Source: Brevundimonas sp. UBA7534
GTDB taxonomy: Bacteria; Pseudomonadota; Alphaproteobacteria; Caulobacterales; Caulobacteraceae
NCBI RefSeq assembly: GCF_002479325.1
Contig: NZ_DLMO01000164.1
Span: 4,789 to 14,361, forward strand
Direction of reading: 5' to 3'
Length of the DNA stretch: 9,573 nt
Below, in pieces: positions 5,624-9,573 of this stretch (position 1 is its first letter; each line of letters opens with the position of its first letter). Made by a program: the position numbers and the translations under genes. The notes under the pieces were generated by a model that was not told where the DNA came from, did not search any database, and was given only the letters and a program-made list of their open reading frames with translations.

Positions 5624-7906
5624 GTGCAGAGGTTCCTGGAAAGCCTGAGTCAAAGCCATGATTGGCGGCTGATCATCCTGGCGGCGACGGTGTGCGCCGT
5701 CGGGCTCAGCGCGGCCTTCTGGCTGATGAACCGCGCCTGGACGTGGGGCGGGGATCGCGGGCGTCGTCCCGGCCTGCTGGCCGCCGTGACGGCGACCGGC
5801 GCGGTCTGGACCACGCACTGCCTGATCATGCAGAGCTACGTCGTCGCCATCGACGCCCGTGTCGCCTATGCGCCGCTGCTGACCCTGGCCTCCTTTCTGC
5901 TGTGCCTCGCCGCCGTGGGTCTGGCCACCGCCGCGACGTTCCGGGAGGACAGCCGACGCATGAAGGCCGTCGGGGGCGCGGTCGGGCTGCTGGGCGTCGG
6001 CCTGATGCACTATGTCGGCCTGGCCGGGCTTCGCGCGGCGGCGACGCTACAGTGGAACCCTTGGCTGATCGCCCTGTCCTTCGTCGCGGCCGTGGCGTTG
6101 AGCGCCGGCGCCGGCTTCGCCTATCGCCGCGGTCCGCGCCGCAGCCTGGCGATCCTGGCTCTGTTCGACGCCGCCGCCATCGTGCTGCTGCATCTGCTGG
6201 GGCTGTCGGCGGTGACCGTGACGCCGCATGAGGCGGGCGTCGCCGTCTCGGGTCTGTCTCCGGCGACCCTGAACACCCTGACCCTGTTCGCCATGATCGG
6301 CATCGCCTGGGCGGTCGGCCTGACGGCCTGGATGAACCACGTGTCGCGCCAGAGCGCCCTGAAGCAGATGCGCGAGGCGGTCGACGCCATGCCGGACGGC
6401 CTGGCCTTCTACGACGCCGAAGACCGGCTGGTGCTGTGGAACGCGCGCTACGCCGAGGTCAACCGCGAGTTGGAGACGCAGTTGTCGGTCGGCATGCCGT
6501 TCCGCGACGTGCTCCGCATCGGCCTTAAGGAGCGGCGCTACGAGGACGCCCTGGGGCGCGAGGACGCCTGGCTGGACGAACGGCTGGCCGAACGTCGCAA
6601 GCTGTCGGCGACCCTGGAGCAGCGCATCGTCGGCGACCGCGTCCTTCGCATACAGGATCGACGCACGGCGGAAGGCGGCGTCGTGACCGTCTGCACCGAC
6701 ATCACAGACTTGAAGCGCGACGCCGCCGCCCTGTCGGAAGCGCGCGACGCCGCCGAAACCGCCAATGTCGCCAAGAGCCAGTTCCTGGCCAACATGAGCC
6801 ACGAAATCCGCACCCCGCTGAACGGGGTGATCGGACTGACCCAGGCGCTGGCCAAGACCGAGCTGAACGTCGAACAGCGCGAGATGCTGGATCTGATCCA
6901 GGCGTCCGGCCGCAGCCTGCAGACGCTGCTGAGCGACATTCTGGACCTGGCGCGGGTCGAATCGGGCAAGCTTGAACTGACCGAGGACGCCTTCCACCTG
7001 GCCGGCGCCGTGCGCGAGGCCGCCCAGCTCTACGCCGAGAACGCGCGACAGAAGCGCCTGGACTTCCACGTCGACATCGACGTGGAGGAAACCCTGTGGA
7101 TCCGGGGCGACGCGGTGCGGCTGAAGCAGGTGCTGACCAACCTGATCTCGAACGCGGTGAAGTTTACCACGCAAGGGTTCGTCAGCGTCACCCTGCAGCA
7201 GGGGCCCGAGCGCGACGGCGCGCCGACCCTGAGGTTCGCGGTCGAGGACACCGGCATCGGCTTCGACGCCGCCACCCGCGCGCGGCTGTTCACGCGCTTC
7301 GAACAGGCCGACGGCGGCATCACCCGCAAGTTCGGCGGATCGGGCCTGGGCCTGTCGATCTGCCGGCAACTGGCCGAAATGATGGGCGGAGACCTGGATT
7401 GCGAAAGCGCGCCCGGCGGCGGGTCGTCCTTCATCCTGACCCTGCCGTTGAACCGGTGCGCCGCGCCCTCGGCCGGGGCCGAGGCCGACGAACCCGTGAT
7501 CGCCGCCCCCGCCCGCGTCCTGGTCGCCGACGACCATCCCACCAACCGGCGGGTCATCGAACTGATCCTGGCCCAGACCCCGGTGGAGATCGTCGTCGCC
7601 GAAAACGGCATGGAGGCCGTCGAGGCCTGTCGTCGCCAGGATTTCGACCTGATCCTGATGGACATGCAGATGCCGGTGATGGACGGCCTGACCGCCACGC
7701 GCGAGATTCGTCTGCACGAGACCGCCATGGGCGCCCCGCGCACGCCGATCGTCATGCTGACGGCCAACGCCATGCCCGAACACATCGCCGCGGGCCGGGC
7801 CGCCGGCGCCGACCGGCACCTGGCCAAGCCGTTCAACGCGGCGGATTTGCTGGCGATGGTGGCCGATCCCGCCGCGCTGGCGCGCGATCAGGCGCAGGCC
7901 GCCTGA
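5624..7906 (+). CDS. Hybrid sensor histidine kinase/response regulator with MHYT-like membrane sensor and PAS domain
   Basis: 760 residues from the GTG at 5624. Order: about seven membrane helices (about 14-239) resembling the MHYT sensor, with three repeat motifs, TTHCLIM (H65, M69), LMHYVGLAGL (H129) and LLHLLGLSAVTV (H190); a PAS domain (about 250-364, AMPDGLAFYDAEDRLVLWN at its start); a short coiled linker; HisKA with H393 in FLANMSHEIRTPLNGVIGL; HATPase with N506/N510, G1 DTGIGF (542-547) and G2 GSGLGLS (572-578); and a receiver with D636/D637, phosphoacceptor D680 in LMDMQMPVMDG, T713 and K735. All catalytic residues are present. There is no HPt domain, so phosphate would pass to a separate phosphotransferase. 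MHYT domains are proposed to sense a diatomic gas or bind copper; the ligand here is unknown. It is transcribed away from phoR, but nothing shows a shared pathway. A longer form from the TTG at 5591 is possible. Confidence 0.93.
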   Translation: MQRFLESLSQSHDWRLIILAATVCAVGLSAAFWLMNRAWTWGGDRGRRPGLLAAVTATGAVWTTHCLIMQSYVVAIDARVAYAPLLTLASFLLCLAAVGLATAATFREDSRRMKAVGGAVGLLGVGLMHYVGLAGLRAAATLQWNPWLIALSFVAAVALSAGAGFAYRRGPRRSLAILALFDAAAIVLLHLLGLSAVTVTPHEAGVAVSGLSPATLNTLTLFAMIGIAWAVGLTAWMNHVSRQSALKQMREAVDAMPDGLAFYDAEDRLVLWNARYAEVNRELETQLSVGMPFRDVLRIGLKERRYEDALGREDAWLDERLAERRKLSATLEQRIVGDRVLRIQDRRTAEGGVVTVCTDITDLKRDAAALSEARDAAETANVAKSQFLANMSHEIRTPLNGVIGLTQALAKTELNVEQREMLDLIQASGRSLQTLLSDILDLARVESGKLELTEDAFHLAGAVREAAQLYAENARQKRLDFHVDIDVEETLWIRGDAVRLKQVLTNLISNAVKFTTQGFVSVTLQQGPERDGAPTLRFAVEDTGIGFDAATRARLFTRFEQADGGITRKFGGSGLGLSICRQLAEMMGGDLDCESAPGGGSSFILTLPLNRCAAPSAGAEADEPVIAAPARVLVADDHPTNRRVIELILAQTPVEIVVAENGMEAVEACRRQDFDLILMDMQMPVMDGLTATREIRLHETAMGAPRTPIVMLTANAMPEHIAAGRAAGADRHLAKPFNAADLLAMVADPAALARDQAQAA

Positions 7907-7922
7907 AACCGAGCTTAGGCGG

Positions 7923-7951
7923 TTGCGCGCCCGGCGCGATGCGTGTAATAG
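7923..7951 (+). promoter_or_regulatory. Candidate promoter for rplY
   Basis: TTGCGC at 7923-7928 and TAATAG at 7946-7951 are separated by 17 nt, a plausible housekeeping -35/-10 pair in the spacer after the hybrid kinase. Transcription would begin near 7958, giving a leader of about 80 nt. The TTGCGC match to TTGACG-type -35 elements is only fair. Confidence 0.4.
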
Positions 7952-7984
7952 CCCGCGCTCTTGAATTCGAGGGTTCACACCCCC

Positions 7985-8029
7985 CGCCGCGCGGGCCCTT
8001 TCGTCAGCGCGGCGTTTCCGTTGTTTGTT
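7985..8029 (+). terminator. Leader hairpin with T-rich tail upstream of rplY (terminator or attenuator)
   Basis: CGCCGCGC (7985-7992) pairs perfectly with GCGCGGCG (8007-8014) across a 14-nt loop that can add three inner pairs after one mismatch. The stem is followed by a tract with 10 T in 15 (8015-8029), notable in such GC-rich DNA. It lies after the hybrid kinase and before the rplY ribosome site (GAGG, 8030-8033). It could end kinase transcription or attenuate rplY. A second pairing (7951-7958 with 7989-7996, both 8 nt) competes for the same bases. Confidence 0.5.
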
Positions 8030-8040
8030 GAGGCAGCCAG

Positions 8041-8673
8041 ATGGCCGAGATCATTCTGAACGTGGACGTCCGTGAAGGCGTCGGCACCGGCGGCGCCCGC
8101 GCCGTGCGTCGCGCCGGCGGCGTGCCCGGCATCCTGTACGGCGGCGACAAGGCCCCGGTCGCCTTGTCGGTGAACGAGAAGGACTTCAGGAAGTCCCTCT
8201 ACACCGGCAAGCTGCTGGGCCACCTGGTGACGCTGAAGTACGGCGACGAGACCCAGCCGGTCATCGCCAAGGACATCCAGTTCGACCCGGTGTCGGACCG
8301 TCCGGTCCACTTCGACCTGATGCGTGTCGACGAAAAGGGCACGATCAAGATCGAAGTGCCGGTCCACTTCAAGAACGCCGAAGATGCGCCGTTCAACCGC
8401 CAGGGCGGTTCGCTGGAAGTCGTGCGTCACGCCGTGGAAGTTTCGGTCCGCGCCGACCGTATCCCGGAAGAACTGGTCGTCGACCTGTCGAAGTCGCAGA
8501 TGGGCGACACCATTCGCATCTCGGACATCGACCTGCAGGGCGCCGAGCCGACCATCGGCGACCGCGACTTCGTGATCGCCACGATCAAGGTCTCCTCGGC
8601 CGCCCTGTCGGCCGCCGCCGATGAAGCCGCCGAATCCGACGCCGCTCCGGCCGAGGACAAGAGCGAAGACTGA
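8041..8673 (+). CDS. rplY: 50S ribosomal protein L25, general stress protein CTC type
   Basis: 210 residues. It binds 5S rRNA in the large ribosomal subunit. This is the two-domain CTC/TL5 form: an N-terminal L25 beta-barrel (about 1-93, with the VPGILYGGDKAPVALSVNEKDF-type strand pattern near 28-49 and VHFDLMRV near 89-96) followed by a C-terminal beta domain (about 97-190) containing VPVHFKNAEDAP and GDRDFVIATIKV. The tail (about 188-210) is rich in Ala, Glu and Asp, as often seen in CTC proteins, and is probably disordered. The ATG at 8041 has a good GAGG site 7 nt upstream. Adjacency to pth is widely conserved (ctc-pth/spoVC in Bacillus). It ends before a strong terminator at 8698. Confidence 0.96.
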   Translation: MAEIILNVDVREGVGTGGARAVRRAGGVPGILYGGDKAPVALSVNEKDFRKSLYTGKLLGHLVTLKYGDETQPVIAKDIQFDPVSDRPVHFDLMRVDEKGTIKIEVPVHFKNAEDAPFNRQGGSLEVVRHAVEVSVRADRIPEELVVDLSKSQMGDTIRISDIDLQGAEPTIGDRDFVIATIKVSSAALSAAADEAAESDAAPAEDKSED

Positions 8674-8697
8674 TCCCGTCGCTCACCTGAAGATCAC

Positions 8698-8732
8698 GCC
8701 CCGCCCGGTTCGCCGCGGCGGGGCTTTTCTTT
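8698..8732 (+). terminator. Intrinsic terminator after rplY
   Basis: GCCCCGCC (8698-8705) pairs perfectly with GGCGGGGC (8717-8724) across an 11-nt loop and is followed by TTTTCTTT (8725-8732). It starts 25 nt after the rplY stop and ends 27 nt before pth, so pth is expressed by read-through or from a promoter I cannot identify. Confidence 0.88.
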
Positions 8733-8759
8733 GCCGATCGCAGACGGCATGAGGACGCC

Positions 8760-9380
8760 ATGATCATCATCGCGGGGCTCGGCAATCCGGGCGCGAAGTA
8801 CGAAAAGAACCGGCACAACATCGGCTTCATGGCGGCCGACGAGATCGCGCGTCGCTGGCGGTTCGGCGCCGAGAGGGCGAAGTTCCAATCGATCGTGAGC
8901 GAGGGCGAGATCGAGACGGCGGACGGGCCGGTCAGGGCCCTGCTGATGAAGCCCCAGACCTATATGAACGAAAGCGGCCGCGCGGTCGGCGAGGCGGCGC
9001 GCTTCTACAAGATCAAGCCCAGCGAGATCATCGTCTTCCATGACGAGATCGACCTGGCGCCGGGTCGCTTCCGTATGAAGACCGGGGGCGGCGCGGCCGG
9101 CCAGAACGGCATCCGCAGCCTGATCAGCCACCTCGGGCCCGATTTCCGTCGCGCCCGCATGGGTATCGGCCATCCGGGCGAAAAGCATCTGGTGATGCCG
9201 CACGTGCTGGGCGACTTCCACAAGGCCGATCAGCCGTGGCTGAACGCCCTGCTCCAGGCCTGCGCCGACGCCCTGCCGTTCGCGGCCGCCGGCGACGACG
9301 AGCGGTATCAGGGCGAGGTCATGCGCCTGGCGCCCGCGCCGAAGTTCAGCCCTCGCCAGGCGGCGCGGGGCGAGCTGTAG
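8760..9380 (+). CDS. pth: Peptidyl-tRNA hydrolase
   Basis: 206 residues, normal for bacterial Pth. It hydrolyses the ester bond of peptidyl-tRNA released by stalled ribosomes and recycles the tRNA in the cytoplasm. The signature GLGNPG (6-11) and RHNIGF (18-23) give the catalytic H19 (E. coli H20) and N9. KPQTYMNESG gives N70, and FHDEIDLAPG gives D95, the residue that orients the catalytic histidine. The segment GGGAAGQNG (109-117) keeps N116, but the usual histidine before it is Q115. MGIGHPG (134-140) is also typical. The ATG at 8760 has GAGGA at 8751-8755. It follows rplY after the terminator; the next gene starts about 80 nt later. Confidence 0.96.
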   Translation: MIIIAGLGNPGAKYEKNRHNIGFMAADEIARRWRFGAERAKFQSIVSEGEIETADGPVRALLMKPQTYMNESGRAVGEAARFYKIKPSEIIVFHDEIDLAPGRFRMKTGGGAAGQNGIRSLISHLGPDFRRARMGIGHPGEKHLVMPHVLGDFHKADQPWLNALLQACADALPFAAAGDDERYQGEVMRLAPAPKFSPRQAARGEL

Positions 9381-9390
9381 CGCCGCCACG

Positions 9391-9406
9391 GGTCGCAAGG
9401 TCGCAA
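9391..9406. repeat. Short tandem direct repeat
   Basis: GGTCGCAA occurs twice in tandem just after the pth stop codon. There is no terminator-like hairpin with a T tract between 9381 and 9456. The significance is unknown. Confidence 0.45.
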
Positions 9407-9456
9407 GACACACGATCGCACTAGGCCGGGGCGCCGAAAGGCCGTAAAGCCCGGAC

Positions 9457-9573
9457 GTGACCCGCAGCCAGGCCGACAATTGGTCCGTCGCCCGATCGCT
9501 CGCCTTCCTGGCGGCGGTTTTCGCGCTCGCGCTTGGAAGCCTGCTGCCGTTCGCCGCCCTGGCGGCGGCGCGC
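9457..9573 (+). CDS. Unknown membrane or exported protein (N-terminal part)
   Basis: The first 39 codons of a gene cut by the right edge. The GTG at 9457 is the only reasonable start, because a TAA lies in frame at 9445-9447. The peptide has a short polar start (MTRSQADNWSVARS) and then a hydrophobic stretch (about 15-37, rich in Ala, Leu and Phe), as in a signal peptide or first membrane helix. Third codon positions are mostly G or C, which supports real coding. There is no strong Shine-Dalgarno. I do not recognise the family. It is not an obvious ychF, the gene often found after pth. Confidence 0.5.
   Translation, partial: MTRSQADNWSVARSLAFLAAVFALALGSLLPFAALAAAR

Noticed and set aside
7926..7938. 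Palindrome CGCGCC-C-GGCGCG after the hybrid kinase as its terminator
   Set aside because: The loop is too tight and there is no T tract; it lies inside the spacer of the proposed rplY promoter. The hairpin at 7985-8014 is a better terminator candidate.
6047..7978. Open frame of 643 codons on the minus strand opposite the hybrid kinase
   Set aside because: It is the antisense shadow of a GC-rich gene with all kinase motifs intact. Its translation is low-complexity (Gly, Arg, His, Gln) with no domain.
7096..8031. Second plus-strand frame running from the hybrid kinase into the rplY leader
   Set aside because: Out-of-frame shadow of the ATPase and receiver domains, very rich in Arg, Gly and Pro, with no recognisable domain.
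9424..9442. Small GGCC...GGCC hairpin between pth and the last gene
   Set aside because: Only 4 bp of stem with no T tract; not enough to call a terminator or RNA gene.

Overview
The window looks like an ordinary chromosomal segment from a high-GC alphaproteobacterium of the Caulobacterales (Caulobacter/Brevundimonas-like). This is inferred from the phoR-pstC-pstA-pstB-phoU order without an adjacent pstS, the long alphaproteobacterial forms of PstC and PstA, the two-domain L25/CTC ribosomal protein, and very strong G/C preference at third codon positions. I see no insertion sequence, phage gene, CRISPR array, tRNA or rRNA.

Left part (1-5545, all on the minus strand): the phosphate-starvation locus. 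Read in the direction of transcription it runs phoR (sensor kinase), pstC and pstA (permeases), pstB (ATPase) and phoU (negative regulator, cut by the left window edge). pstC/pstA overlap by 8 nt, and pstA/pstB and pstB/phoU are each separated by 4 nt, so pstCAB-phoU is an operon. Two sequences with the Pho-box layout (two 7-mers with a 4-nt spacer) lie upstream of phoR and upstream of pstC. The pstC box is near-consensus and overlaps the phoR stop codon. Together the genes form a feedback loop: PstSCAB imports phosphate and, with PhoU, holds PhoR in check; when phosphate is scarce PhoR activates PhoB, which should act at both boxes. pstS and phoB are not in the window.

Middle (5624-7906, plus strand): a hybrid histidine kinase divergent from phoR, with a seven-helix MHYT-like membrane sensor, a PAS domain, HisKA and HATPase domains and a C-terminal receiver. 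Two conserved methionines of the MHYT repeats are replaced by leucine.

Right part (7907-9573, plus strand): translation genes rplY (L25/CTC) and pth (peptidyl-tRNA hydrolase), separated by a clear intrinsic terminator. The rplY leader holds a GC-rich hairpin with a T-rich tail and an overlapping alternative pairing, which could be an attenuator. At the right edge a new gene starts with a GTG and encodes a hydrophobic N-terminus of unknown identity.

I did not find a convincing undescribed system. The most useful leads are the rplY leader structure, the two Pho boxes (one implies a revised phoR start), the degenerate MHYT sensor beside phoR, and a cluster of four GANTC methylation sites around the pstC start.
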